Counted from the stretch's first letter, positions 9,102 to 16,588 are shown. The stretch is 22,270 nucleotides of DNA from Myxococcales bacterium (GCA_003153055.1 PMBV01000284.1:8643-30912), one strand, 5' to 3'. The notes: generated from the letters alone by a model not told the origin. Program-made: numbers and translations.

Positions 9102-10511
9102 ATGAGTGACAGCGACGACGGCGACACCCTGTTGGGCGATCTCCACCCCTACGCCAAAATCTTGCCCAGGCACACCGAGCTGCCGGCCCGCGGAGTCGCC
9201 CACCAGGAGCTCCTCTCGCAGCTCGAGACGATGGCGCAGGCCGAGCAGAAGAAGTGGGACACCGGGCAGGTGTCGGGCACCATCTACCACGGCGGCCTCG
9301 ACCACTACGCCTTCCTCAACCGGGCGTTCAGTCTGTTTTCGCACGCGAGCCTCCTGCAGCGCGATCTCTGCCCCAGCGGCACCAAGCTCGAGGCGGAGAT
9401 CATCTCCATGACGGCGAAGCTGCTGAACGGTGACGTGCCGGCGACGCTGAAGGCGAGCGACCACGTCTGCGGCAGCATCACCTCGGGGGGCACCGAGAGC
9501 CTGTTGTCGGCGGCCCTCGTCTGTCGAGAGGTCGGTCGCAAGGAGCGCGGCATCGCCGTGCCCGAGATCGTCGCCCCCCAGACGATTCACCCCGCCTTCG
9601 ACAAGGCCTCCCACTACCTGGGCATCAAGCTGGTGCGCGTACCGCTGAAGGGCTACCTGGCCGACGTCGAGGCCATGGAGCAGCACATCACCCCCAACAC
9701 CGTGGCGCTGGCCGCGTCGGCGGGTAACTACCCCTGGGGCCTGGTCGATCCACTGCCTGAGCTCTCGGCGCTGGCGGTGAAGCGAGGGCTCCTGTTCCAC
9801 GTCGACGGCTGCCTAGGTGGCTTCATTCTCCCCTGGGTCGAGCGGCTGGGCTACCGAGTGCCCGTCTTCGACTTCCGGCTCCCCGGCGTCACCTCGATGT
9901 CCTGCGACACGCACAAGTTCGGCTATGGCCTCAAGGGCACCTCGGTCGTGCTGTACCGAAACCCCGAGCTGCGTCGGCACCAGTACTTCTCGACCGCCGA
10001 GTGGCAGGGAGGCGTCTATGCCTCGCCGACCTTCCAGGGCAGCCGATCCGAGGGGCTGTCGGCGGCAGCGTGGGCCGCGATGGTGGCAACCGGAGAAGAC
10101 GGCTACCTCGAGGCCGCTCGAGGCGTCATGCAGGCGGCCACCACCATGAGGAAGGGCATCGAGGCCCAGCCCGAGCTCCAGCTCATCGGCGACCCGACGT
10201 TCCTCCTCGCCTTCAGCTCCGAGGTGGTCGACGTCTTCCACGTGAACGACTTCCTCTCGACGAAGGGCTGGCGGCTCAACGGCTGCCAATTGCCTCCGGC
10301 GGTGCACTTCTGCGTCACCCGCCCCCAGGCCAGGCCCCTTGTGGCCGAGCGCTTCGTGGAGGATCTCAAGGCCGCCGTCGCCTACGCCAAGGAGAAGCAC
10401 GGCGAGCCAGCCAAGAGCGGCGCCATGTACGGCCTCTCGGGGAGCGTCGAGGGGCAAGAGATGCTCACCGAGGGCCTCAAAGCGTGGATCGACGCCACCT
10501 ATGAGCCCTGA
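9102..10511 (+). CDS. PLP-dependent lyase, sphingosine-1-phosphate-lyase-like (group II decarboxylase fold)
   Basis: A 469-residue fold-type I PLP enzyme closest in style to sphingosine-1-phosphate lyase, which splits a phosphorylated long-chain base to a fatty aldehyde and phosphoethanolamine. Seen in order: CGSITSGGTESLLSA (phosphate-cup motif), the HVDGCLGG strand with the Asp that pairs with the PLP nitrogen, and SCDTHKFGYGLKGTS with the Schiff-base lysine (Lys272), matching the DTHKYG-x-x-KG pattern of S1P lyases. The N-terminal membrane helix of the eukaryotic enzymes is absent, so this is a soluble form. The start is well supported by GGAG (9092-9095, 6 nt before the ATG). The 3' end lies in a repeated sequence also present 1187 bp on, where the stop codon of the pseudouridine synthase falls; before that insertion the two genes probably overlapped tail to tail. 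Substrate in this organism is inferred, not shown. Confidence 0.9.
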   Translation: MSDSDDGDTLLGDLHPYAKILPRHTELPARGVAHQELLSQLETMAQAEQKKWDTGQVSGTIYHGGLDHYAFLNRAFSLFSHASLLQRDLCPSGTKLEAEIISMTAKLLNGDVPATLKASDHVCGSITSGGTESLLSAALVCREVGRKERGIAVPEIVAPQTIHPAFDKASHYLGIKLVRVPLKGYLADVEAMEQHITPNTVALAASAGNYPWGLVDPLPELSALAVKRGLLFHVDGCLGGFILPWVERLGYRVPVFDFRLPGVTSMSCDTHKFGYGLKGTSVVLYRNPELRRHQYFSTAEWQGGVYASPTFQGSRSEGLSAAAWAAMVATGEDGYLEAARGVMQAATTMRKGIEAQPELQLIGDPTFLLAFSSEVVDVFHVNDFLSTKGWRLNGCQLPPAVHFCVTRPQARPLVAERFVEDLKAAVAYAKEKHGEPAKSGAMYGLSGSVEGQEMLTEGLKAWIDATYEP

Positions 10512-10555
10512 GGGAGAAACGGCCCGAAGTCGGCTGGAACGGTGAGCCCCTCGAG
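10499..10555. repeat. Direct repeat, left copy (relic of 3' end of pseudouridine synthase gene)
   Basis: 57 bp that recur at 11686-11754. The first 44 bp (10499-10542) and last 13 bp (10543-10555) are identical to the right copy; the right copy holds 12 extra bases between them. The left copy also carries the last codons and stop of the S1P-lyase-like gene. It duplicates the end of the pseudouridine synthase gene from its stop codon inward. Confidence 0.95.
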
Positions 10556-10743
10556 CGAAGTGCTGAACCGCGCGCACCAATAGCCCTCGGTCGGTGGGAA
10601 CGGTCATCACCAGCGCAGACGATGTCCCGCGTTGTGGACCCACCTCGACCTCACGAGCGCTGTCTGTCCGGGTGGTTGCGCCGGCACGCTACGTGCTTCG
10701 AGTGTTCCCGTCCGCGGCAAGGGCCCGGAGTGGGGAGGGAGGC

Positions 10744-11643
10744 GTGGTGGGAACGAAGCGTACGACGTTGGATCCGACGCTGGACTTCACCTTCAAGGTG
10801 CTCCTCGGCTCACCTGAGGGGAAGTCCTCACTCGTGGCCCTGCTCAACACCGTCCTTCGGCCCGCGACGCCCGTCCGCGACGTGCGCGTGCTCAACTCAG
10901 AGGTGAGCCGTCGCGAATTGGAAGACAAGACCATCGTCCTCGATCTCCTCGTCGAGCTCGATGACGGGAGCCGCACCAACATCGAGATGCAGGTGCTCAA
11001 GGTGCGTGGGTTCCGAGCTCGCTCGCTGTACTACTGGGCGCGGGTCTTCGGCTCTCAGCTCAACCGCGGAGATGACTACACCGCGCTCAAGCCGGTCATC
11101 TCCATCCTCTTCCTGGACTACGTGGAGCTCCCCGGAGCCCGCCTCCACTCCGTCTTTCGCTTGAGCGAGATCCACGATGGAACCGTGCTGACGAACGCCC
11201 TGGAGCTGCACGTCATCGAGCTGCCCAAGCGCGGGCTCGCTCAACAGGAGGACGCGGACCTGCTAGCCTGGTGCCAGTTCCTCGGGGCCGACACCGACGA
11301 GGAGGTACAGGAGGCATGCATGGCAAATCCGGCCGTGGAGCACGCGAACGAGTTGCTCGAGGAGCTCTCCAACGAACCGACCATCCGGGACCAGGCGTGG
11401 CACCGGCAGCTCGCCATCGACCTGCGCCGCATCGAGATGGCGACGATCCGCGAGGAGAAGCGAGAGGCTCGAGAAGAGGGGCTGGCGGAGGGGCTGGCGG
11501 AGGGCCTCCGCGCCGGTGTCGTGGCCCTGGCAGAGGTCCTGGGGGTGGAGCTCGACGCCGCACGCAAGGACCAACTCGCACGGATGTCAGCGAACGAGCT
11601 GCAGGAACTCATCATCCACCTCCGAAGGGCCCAAAGCTGGTAG
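10744..11643 (+). CDS. PD-(D/E)XK nuclease, Rpn-type recombination-promoting nuclease / putative transposase
   Basis: A 299-residue member of the Rpn / PDDEXK_2 families, DNA endonucleases known to raise RecA-independent recombination in E. coli. The family start is seen as DPTLDFTFKVLLG (residues 10-22), then the restriction-enzyme-like core with Asp67 (IVLDLLVEL) and IEMQ (Glu81, Gln83), followed by RSLYYWARVFGSQLNRG and PVISILFLDYV, the usual continuation. The C-terminal third is helical and charged, with the EGLAEGLAEGL repeat common in this family. The GTG at 10744 is chosen because the family begins there and GGAGG lies at 10734-10738; GTG at 10747 is equally possible, and the frame stays open to 10594 without similarity. 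The gene stands alone between two copies of a neighbouring gene end, so it arrived as an insertion. No terminal inverted repeats were found. All expected catalytic residues are present, so it may be active. Confidence 0.88.
   Translation: MVGTKRTTLDPTLDFTFKVLLGSPEGKSSLVALLNTVLRPATPVRDVRVLNSEVSRRELEDKTIVLDLLVELDDGSRTNIEMQVLKVRGFRARSLYYWARVFGSQLNRGDDYTALKPVISILFLDYVELPGARLHSVFRLSEIHDGTVLTNALELHVIELPKRGLAQQEDADLLAWCQFLGADTDEEVQEACMANPAVEHANELLEELSNEPTIRDQAWHRQLAIDLRRIEMATIREEKREAREEGLAEGLAEGLRAGVVALAEVLGVELDAARKDQLARMSANELQELIIHLRRAQSW
11476..11511. repeat. 12-bp in-frame tandem repeat in the nuclease C-terminus
   Basis: Two perfect 12-bp units (11476-11487, 11488-11499) and a third diverged one (11500-11511) encode the EGLA-EGLA-EGLR run. 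Such x-EG repeats of varying number are typical of the C-termini of this nuclease family. Confidence 0.9.
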
Positions 11644-11685
11644 CGCCTCCCATCATCGGCGACCGTTGCCGGTGACGACGATCAT

Positions 11686-11754
11686 CTATGAGCCCTGAGG
11701 GAGAAACGGCCCGAAGTCGGCTGGAACGGGCGCCTCCATGGTGAGCCCCTCGAG
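11686..11754. repeat. Direct repeat, right copy (intact 3' end of pseudouridine synthase gene)
   Basis: 69 bp matching 10499-10555, with 12 extra bases at about 11730-11741. This copy is part of the intact pseudouridine synthase reading frame (stop at 11688-11686), so it is probably the original, or at least the functional, version. Confidence 0.95.
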
Positions 11755-12621
11755 CTCGAGGCGCCGAGCGTGGAGGAGACAGCGTGGCCCGGGAGCCCCC
11801 CCGTAGAGCTCGTCGCCCACGATGGGGTGGCCGAGCGCGGCGAGGTGAGCCCTCAATTGGTGGGTGCGCCCCGTCTGAGGGAACAGCGCGACCAGGGAGA
11901 ACGCGCCCGCTCCAGTGCGCACGTAGTGGGTCAGCGCCTCGAGGCCGTTGGCCGAGCGCGTGGCCCGCCAGCGCCCCTTCCGGCTGGGGTCGCGGGACAA
12001 CGGGAGATCGATAGTGCCCCGCTCGGGGAGCCCGGCCGTGGTGACTGCCAGGTACTCCTTCTTGGCCCGGCCCTCCCGGAACGCGGCGGCGAGACGCGAG
12101 GTCGCCCGGGCGTCTTTGCCGAACACCGTCACGCCCGAGGTCTCTCGATCGAGGCGATGCACCAGCCCCGCTGGGCGCCCCAGGTAGCGAGACGCGAGAT
12201 CGAGCAGGCTGTCACCCACCCGCCCAGGCGTAGGCTGCGCCACCACGAAGGGAGGCTTGTTCACCGCCAGCACCTGAGAGTCTTCGAAGAGAACCGCGAG
12301 CGGTGCCAGCTCGACGACCTCGGTCACTTCGTGGCCGGCCTCCTCGAGAATCACCATCACTCGCGCGCCAGCCGGCACGGGGCGATCCTTCACCGACCGC
12401 CGGCCGTCGACGTACACGGCCCCTCGCGCCACCAGCGAGCCGGCGCTCTCGACCGAGAGACGTTCGTTGCCAGCGAGGAGCTCGACGAGCTGGCCGGGCG
12501 CATCGACGGTGAAGAGGCGACGTTTCACCGCGCAGGTCGTACTTGACCTCGGTCGGGCAAGCAAAGCCGCGATGCGCGCGTCAAGGCGCGGAGCAGCGTC
12601 CTCACCGTTGAGGCGGCTCAT
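11686..12621 (-). CDS. RluA-family RNA pseudouridine synthase
   Basis: A 311-residue enzyme that isomerises uridine to pseudouridine in rRNA or tRNA. An S4-like RNA-binding region is seen at about 49-90 (LSVESAGSLVARGAVYVDGR), followed by the catalytic domain: LFEDSQVLAVNKPPFVV, then GLVHRLDRETSGV with the catalytic Asp158 in the HRLD motif, and later FPQTGRTHQLRAHLAALGHPIVGDELYG, the strongest RluA signature. The length fits the RluC/RluD group; the target base cannot be told. The first 30 or so residues are low in similarity, so GTG at 12528 (VKRRLFTVDAPGQ) may be the true start; the ATG at 12621 has a weak GAG 5 nt upstream and leaves only 20 bp to the divergent M3-like gene. Its last 69 bp are duplicated on the far side of the nuclease gene. 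Confidence 0.93.
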   Translation of the reverse strand: MSRLNGEDAAPRLDARIAALLARPRSSTTCAVKRRLFTVDAPGQLVELLAGNERLSVESAGSLVARGAVYVDGRRSVKDRPVPAGARVMVILEEAGHEVTEVVELAPLAVLFEDSQVLAVNKPPFVVAQPTPGRVGDSLLDLASRYLGRPAGLVHRLDRETSGVTVFGKDARATSRLAAAFREGRAKKEYLAVTTAGLPERGTIDLPLSRDPSRKGRWRATRSANGLEALTHYVRTGAGAFSLVALFPQTGRTHQLRAHLAALGHPIVGDELYGGAPGPRCLLHARRLELEGLTMEAPVPADFGPFLPQGS

Positions 12622-12641
12622 TTCTACTCGGTTCGATTGAC

Positions 12642-14180
12642 GTGGCGTTCGGCAAGGAGCCTCATCGAGGCGTGGAAATCTCCCTCAATGCCCTCGTCGA
12701 GCTCCTCGACGACTCTTTCTTCGAACGCGCCAGCTACGACTTTCGAAGCGCCGCTGGTCTCCCCACCGACGCTCCGGCCCCAGAGGAGCCCGAGGAGCTG
12801 ACCCGGAAGGACGTCTTTCAGCACATCGGAGAGCTCCTCTCGAGCCCCCGCACCGACGAGGGAAAGCGGAGCCGCCTGGTGCTGCTCCAGCGTTTCGTGG
12901 CGAGAGCGCGGGTGGAGTCGGTCGCCCGCCCTGCCCGCCTCCTGCTCGAGCAGGCTCGTGGAGGAACCTTCTCGTCGACGGGAAAGAGCTATCGGCTCGA
13001 CGAGGCCCAGCGGGAGCTCCCGCGGCTCAACTCTCGTGACGCCCGGGTGGCGCTGGAGCGCGACCTCGGCGCCTACCTCACCCAGAGCGAAGGAGACTGG
13101 GCCCGGTGGGTGGATCAGCTGAGCCTGGCGTCGCAGGATCTCGGTCAGCCGCTCACCGAGCTGGTGGGGCTCATTCATGGGCGCCCGGTGTCCGCGCGGC
13201 TCGATGCGGCGAAGAAGCTCCTCGCCGACACCCACGACGCGGCCCTCGATCTCACTGGCTTCGCCCTGAAGCGGGTCGACGCGCAGCTGACGGTGAAGAC
13301 GGCGAGCGAGCACGATCTCGATCGCGCGTGCCTCGCCCCGTGGCTCTTCGAGTCCTTCCGGAGGGAAGACCTGGAGCATGCCATCACCCGCTGCCTGGGC
13401 GATTTGGGGCTCAACCCGAGCGCCGACGGGCGCATCACCGTCGACGCCGAGACACGAGCGGGACGGCAGCATGGAGCCCACGTCTTCGAGCTCAGGGTGC
13501 CGGATCAAGTGCGCCTGGTGCTCACCGTCGACCTCGGCTTCGAGGCCTACTCAAGCTGGCTCAATGCGTGGGGCCTGGCCTTGCACCGCGCCCACGTCTC
13601 GCGCACCTTGCCCTTCGTCGAGCGGCGCCTGGGCGACTGGGCGGTCGTCAACGCCATGGCCCGGCTCTTCGAGTCCTTCCTGCTCGAGGAGGGCTGGCTC
13701 AAGCGCTACCTGCGGCTCGGCTCGGCGGCCGCGCGAGAGGCTGCCCGCATGTTCGCCTTCCGCCAGTTGATTCAGCTGCGGCGCCAGGCCGCGCTGGCCC
13801 TCGCGCTCCCCACGCTGTGGAAAGAAGGGCCCGGCCGGCGGTTCTCCGACGAGGCCGTTGAGCTGCTCCAGGGGGCGGCCTTGGTCGAGGTGCCACGCGC
13901 CAAGGCCCCGCTCGAGCTCGACGTCTTCGGCGGGCAGCTCTTGGCCCTCGACGGCGCTGGGCTCGAGGCCGTGGTCCACGATCACCTCCGCGAGCGCTTC
14001 AACGAAGACTACTTCCGCAACCCGGCCGCCGGGCGCTGGTTGCTCGACTTCGCATCGAGGGGGCAACGAGATGACGCGACGGTGGCGGCCTCGAGCATTC
14101 TGGGGCTGGAGCAGCCCTCCAGCGAGGCCCTCGACCTGGCGCGCGCTGCCCACCGTCGAGTGGAACGGATGAGCGCGTAG
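12642..14180 (+). CDS. M3-peptidase-like protein with degenerate zinc site (probable pseudoenzyme)
   Basis: A 512-residue soluble protein whose C-terminal half resembles M3 oligopeptidases (oligoendopeptidase F / thimet group). The clues are GLALHRAHVSRTLPFVERRLGD, which parallels the HExxH helix and following loop of that group, then an AMARLFESFLLEEGWL helix, and near the end RFNEDYFRNPAAGRWL, a usual M3-type ending. The expected metal residues are gone: His, Glu and His of HExxH are Asn308, Ala309 and Leu312, and the third zinc ligand position, 29 residues after the first as in neurolysin, is Asn337. The fold is therefore probably kept without peptidase activity. The start is uncertain: GTG at 12642 has no ribosome site, while GTG at 12672 has AGGAG 12 nt upstream. 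Its end is 9 bp from the convergent ligase gene. The role is unknown; binding peptides or proteins is a reasonable guess. Confidence 0.8.
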   Translation: MAFGKEPHRGVEISLNALVELLDDSFFERASYDFRSAAGLPTDAPAPEEPEELTRKDVFQHIGELLSSPRTDEGKRSRLVLLQRFVARARVESVARPARLLLEQARGGTFSSTGKSYRLDEAQRELPRLNSRDARVALERDLGAYLTQSEGDWARWVDQLSLASQDLGQPLTELVGLIHGRPVSARLDAAKKLLADTHDAALDLTGFALKRVDAQLTVKTASEHDLDRACLAPWLFESFRREDLEHAITRCLGDLGLNPSADGRITVDAETRAGRQHGAHVFELRVPDQVRLVLTVDLGFEAYSSWLNAWGLALHRAHVSRTLPFVERRLGDWAVVNAMARLFESFLLEEGWLKRYLRLGSAAAREAARMFAFRQLIQLRRQAALALALPTLWKEGPGRRFSDEAVELLQGAALVEVPRAKAPLELDVFGGQLLALDGAGLEAVVHDHLRERFNEDYFRNPAAGRWLLDFASRGQRDDATVAASSILGLEQPSSEALDLARAAHRRVERMSA

Positions 14181-14189
14181 TGCCTGGCC

Positions 14190-15533
14190 TCAGCCGGTCG
14201 ACCGCTCGGCATAGCCCTTTCGAACCTTCTCGACGATGAGCTTGGCTGCCTCGGCCTGCGCGGTGGCGGCGTCAGCGAAGGCCTTGAGCTGAGTCTGCCC
14301 GGCCGCTCCGAGCTTGCCGAAGCGCACGGTGAAGGAGGCGCCGCTCACCGAAATCTCCCAGAACTTCTTCGAGGTCCCGTCGTCGAATTCGAAGCGCCGC
14401 TCGCCGGTGACGGGGCCCGACGAGGAGGCCGCCGGCGCAGGAGCCGGAGGCCGTGGCGCCTGGCGCTTCACCTCGGCGAAGGCCTTCTCGTCGGGGTCAG
14501 CCCGAAGCCCAACGTACGAAGGAAAACGCGGTACGCCGTCCTCGGAGAGTTCCTGGTAGCGAAAGGTGATGAGAGTGCCGAGCGGCGGCGGTTGAGCCCG
14601 CTCTCGGTCTGACAGGCCGGTGCCCACGGAGAAGCGGGTACCGTCCTTGAGCTGCACCTCGAGGGCCCCGACACGACCCGTGTGCCGGCCCAGGCCAGCG
14701 CGATGATCCACCACCACCGCCTCGTCATCCTTGAAGCTCTTCACCTTGAGCAGCGTGTGCGAGCGGCCCACCTCGTACTTCGAACCCGGTTGGCGGAGCA
14801 TGAGCCCCTCGCCCCCGAGCCCCTCCACGCGCGCGAGCTCTTCCTTCAGGTGGGCGACACCGCGGCAGGGCTGGTGCGGGTGCACCACGAGCCACTCGAG
14901 CTTGGTGTTGGCGAAGTGCGACGAGAGCAGCCCGAGGCGCTCCTCGAAGGGGCCGCCGTGGGCCGGGGCGTCGAACACGACGTAGGTGAGTTGCTTCCAC
15001 TCGGCGCCGCGGTCCTGCCGGCGGACGATGGAGACGCAGCGCTGGAACTTCTTGCGCCCTAGCCAGAGCTCACCGTCGAGGGGGAAGTCGGGCAAGCCCT
15101 CGGTGAAGAAGGGAGGCGCGAGGAACTCGTTGCCCTGCCTCGACCAGAATCGACGCCCGTCCCAGTAGGCGCGCACCCCGTCGAGCTTCTCGCTCATCCA
15201 CCACCCGGAGAGATCGACGTCGTTTTCCCAGGAGTGGGCGAGGAGCAGTGGTGGCGCCGCTCCCTGCGCGGCCAGCCCGCTCCCGGCTCCCGTGGCGGGC
15301 GCGTCTCGCTTGGGCCGGGGAGGCGCCGAGGCGGCTGCTCCGACGCGCGTGGCTTCGGCGTCATCGCCCCTGAGCTTGCGGAGGTGCTTGCAGGTGCGTC
15401 GCTCGAGGCCCAGCGACTGGTTGCGCCAGGCCGGGCAGGTGCACGAGTAGACGCCCCCCACGTTCTTGAGGACGTAGGGCTCGCGCGCGCTGCCCTGCAT
15501 CTCGACGCTTTCGCCATCTGCGAGATCAGCCAT
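14190..15533 (-). CDS. ATP-dependent DNA ligase-like protein with N-terminal SWIM zinc finger and C-terminal WGR-like domain
   Basis: A 447-residue nucleotidyltransferase. Residues about 20-53 form a SWIM zinc finger with C-x-C and C-x-H pairs (Cys31, Cys33, Cys48, His50). A Pro/Ala linker leads to the ligase adenylation domain: motif I SEKLDGVRAYWDG with the AMP-accepting Lys116, then FPLDGELWLG (motif III), GEGLMLRQPGS (motif IV) and LLKVKSFKDDEAVV (motif V). An OB-fold follows (about 270-355; VGALEVQLKDG to ITFRYQEL). After a short linker the last 65 residues resemble a WGR domain (RRFEFDDGTSKKFWEI, VRFGKLGAAGQ). The ligase core is of the small, virus- or repair-type class; SWIM and WGR are nucleic-acid-binding modules, so DNA-end or nick targeting is likely. 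The ATG at 15533 has no good ribosome site; ATG for Met12 is an alternative. Confidence 0.88.
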   Translation of the reverse strand: MADLADGESVEMQGSAREPYVLKNVGGVYSCTCPAWRNQSLGLERRTCKHLRKLRGDDAEATRVGAAASAPPRPKRDAPATGAGSGLAAQGAAPPLLLAHSWENDVDLSGWWMSEKLDGVRAYWDGRRFWSRQGNEFLAPPFFTEGLPDFPLDGELWLGRKKFQRCVSIVRRQDRGAEWKQLTYVVFDAPAHGGPFEERLGLLSSHFANTKLEWLVVHPHQPCRGVAHLKEELARVEGLGGEGLMLRQPGSKYEVGRSHTLLKVKSFKDDEAVVVDHRAGLGRHTGRVGALEVQLKDGTRFSVGTGLSDRERAQPPPLGTLITFRYQELSEDGVPRFPSYVGLRADPDEKAFAEVKRQAPRPPAPAPAASSSGPVTGERRFEFDDGTSKKFWEISVSGASFTVRFGKLGAAGQTQLKAFADAATAQAEAAKLIVEKVRKGYAERSTG

Positions 15534-15579
15534 GAGAGGCAGAAAGCCTACCGGCTCCCACGGACGGGGGAATCAACTT

Positions 15580-15716
15580 CGCGCCCTGGCCATCGACTTC
15601 GACTCGACGAGTTGAGGGCGGTGGCTCGACGGCTCGATGTCAGCGCTTCTTCTTCAGCCCGGCGACGATCTTGGCCTTGGCGCCGCCAGCAGGAGCCTTG
15701 ACCTCGGCCTTCGTCT
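15580..15716. repeat. Relic copy of the convergent 3' ends of the NUDIX and sigma-4-like genes
   Basis: 137 bp matching 17051-17176. The last 78 bp (15639-15716) are identical to 17099-17176, and about 30 bp at the left end are identical too; in between, this copy has 11 extra bases and a few changes. It encodes the last residues of the NUDIX protein (ALAIDFDST) on the plus strand and the Lys-rich tail of the sigma-like protein on the minus strand, both without the rest of the gene. Confidence 0.96.
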
Positions 15717-16004
15717 CACTCAATCAGGTGCTTCGCCCATGAACGGTTGGGAAAACTGTCACGAACGGAAGCTGCACTTCCATTTGGACCTCACCCCTGC
15801 CGGCCACGGACCTCGAGTGGAGGGTCGTGCCGTTAGCGATGAGCGAGAGGATGCAGTCGAACCGTTGGCCGGGGCCTGGGCCTCAGCACAGGAACGGCTC
15901 GAGGCAGGGGTCGGGGGAGGGGCTCGGAGGCCCTGGGCGAGGCCTCACGAGCCCCTCGGCCGGTCGGGTCAGTGGTGCATGGGCGGGTGCTTCTCACGTA
16001 TGCG

Positions 16005-16105
16005 CACCGAGGTCTCGGGCCGAGGGGCTGGCCACACGGCCTCGGTGGTTGGACAGCCACCCCGCCCTCGCACCTCAGGGCGTGCTCGCCGCTCGGCGCC
16101 CGCTG
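16005..16105. repeat. Diverged direct repeat, copy 1
   Basis: About 100 bp that align by eye, at roughly three-quarters identity, with 16356-16455, 351 bp downstream. The best-matched core is the CACCG..GGTCTCGGG..CGAGG stretch and the GCTGGCCA..CC..CTCGGT stretch after it. Ends are approximate. Confidence 0.7.
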
Positions 16106-16144
16106 GCGGCTCCTTCCTCCTCGGTGGGAAGAGGTCTCCGAGCG

Positions 16145-16182
16145 TGTCATCACGGTGTACGAATCAGTACTCCGTGATGACA
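16145..16182. repeat. Strong inverted repeat (hairpin or operator-like site)
   Basis: An 11-bp arm (TGTCATCACGG) pairs with its exact complement at the far end; inside, after one T-T mismatch, GTAC pairs with GTAC around a GAATCA loop. There is no following T-tract, so it is not a standard intrinsic terminator. It lies between the two diverged direct repeats. Confidence 0.9.
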
Positions 16183-16355
16183 GGGCTGGAGAGTGGCCCG
16201 TCCTCGAGGTCGGTGACGAGGTTCAGAGACCCCAGCTCGCACCGTGCGCGGCGAGGACCGGATGAAGGTCCTCCGAGCGCTGGAGTTGGCGCGACCTGCT
16301 CCGCTCGGAGCCACCCTGCCCATCGTCGCGACATCTTTGTTGTCGCTCGGGCGCT

Positions 16356-16455
16356 CACCGCGGTCTCGGGTCGAGGCGCTGGCCAGACCGCCTCGGTCGG
16401 TGGGCCCCGGCCCGACCCTCGCCCTCAAGGCATGCTCGCACCGTTCCGCCCACTC
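16356..16455. repeat. Diverged direct repeat, copy 2
   Basis: Partner of 16005-16105. The 351-bp offset is a multiple of three, so both copies fall in the same frame of a long spurious plus-strand reading frame, but nothing else supports coding. Confidence 0.7.
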
Positions 16456-16588
16456 GGAGAACGCGGCAACCTCGGTCGACCGCGTTGCGGCAACGGTCCA
16501 GCGAGCCGGCTCCAGGTTCTTAGAGCGGAGTTTGGGACTTCGCGCCCTCGCTTGAGCGCACCACCGGCCTCATAGTACGTGGCGGATC

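Larger units (their letters stand above)
15534..16588. other. Non-coding, repeat-rich interval of about 1.05 kb
   Basis: No convincing gene is seen on either strand; open frames here have no recognisable domain, no good ribosome site, and overlap a relic repeat. It holds, in order: 46 bp upstream of the ligase gene; a relic copy of the facing ends of the NUDIX and sigma-like genes (15580-15716); a diverged direct repeat pair (16005-16105 and 16356-16455); and a strong hairpin (16145-16182). It may be a decayed mobile element or a family of intergenic repeats. Confidence 0.6.

Noticed and set aside
7476..9800. 774-residue open frame on the minus strand
   Set aside because: Antisense to the FGGY kinase and PLP lyase, whose motifs are clear; a usual by-product of high third-position GC.
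10684..10696. Small perfect hairpin GCACG-CTA-CGTGC upstream of the nuclease gene, considered as an element end
   Set aside because: Five-base stem only, and no matching inverted copy was found near the right end of the insert.
11644..11685. Possible terminator or inverted repeat after the nuclease gene
   Set aside because: Symmetry is imperfect and no T-tract follows; it does not match the left end of the insert well enough to be a terminal inverted repeat.
15637..16575. 312-residue open frame on the plus strand in the repeat-rich interval
   Set aside because: Starts inside the relic repeat, has no ribosome site or domain, and its only repeats are explained at DNA level by the diverged direct repeats.
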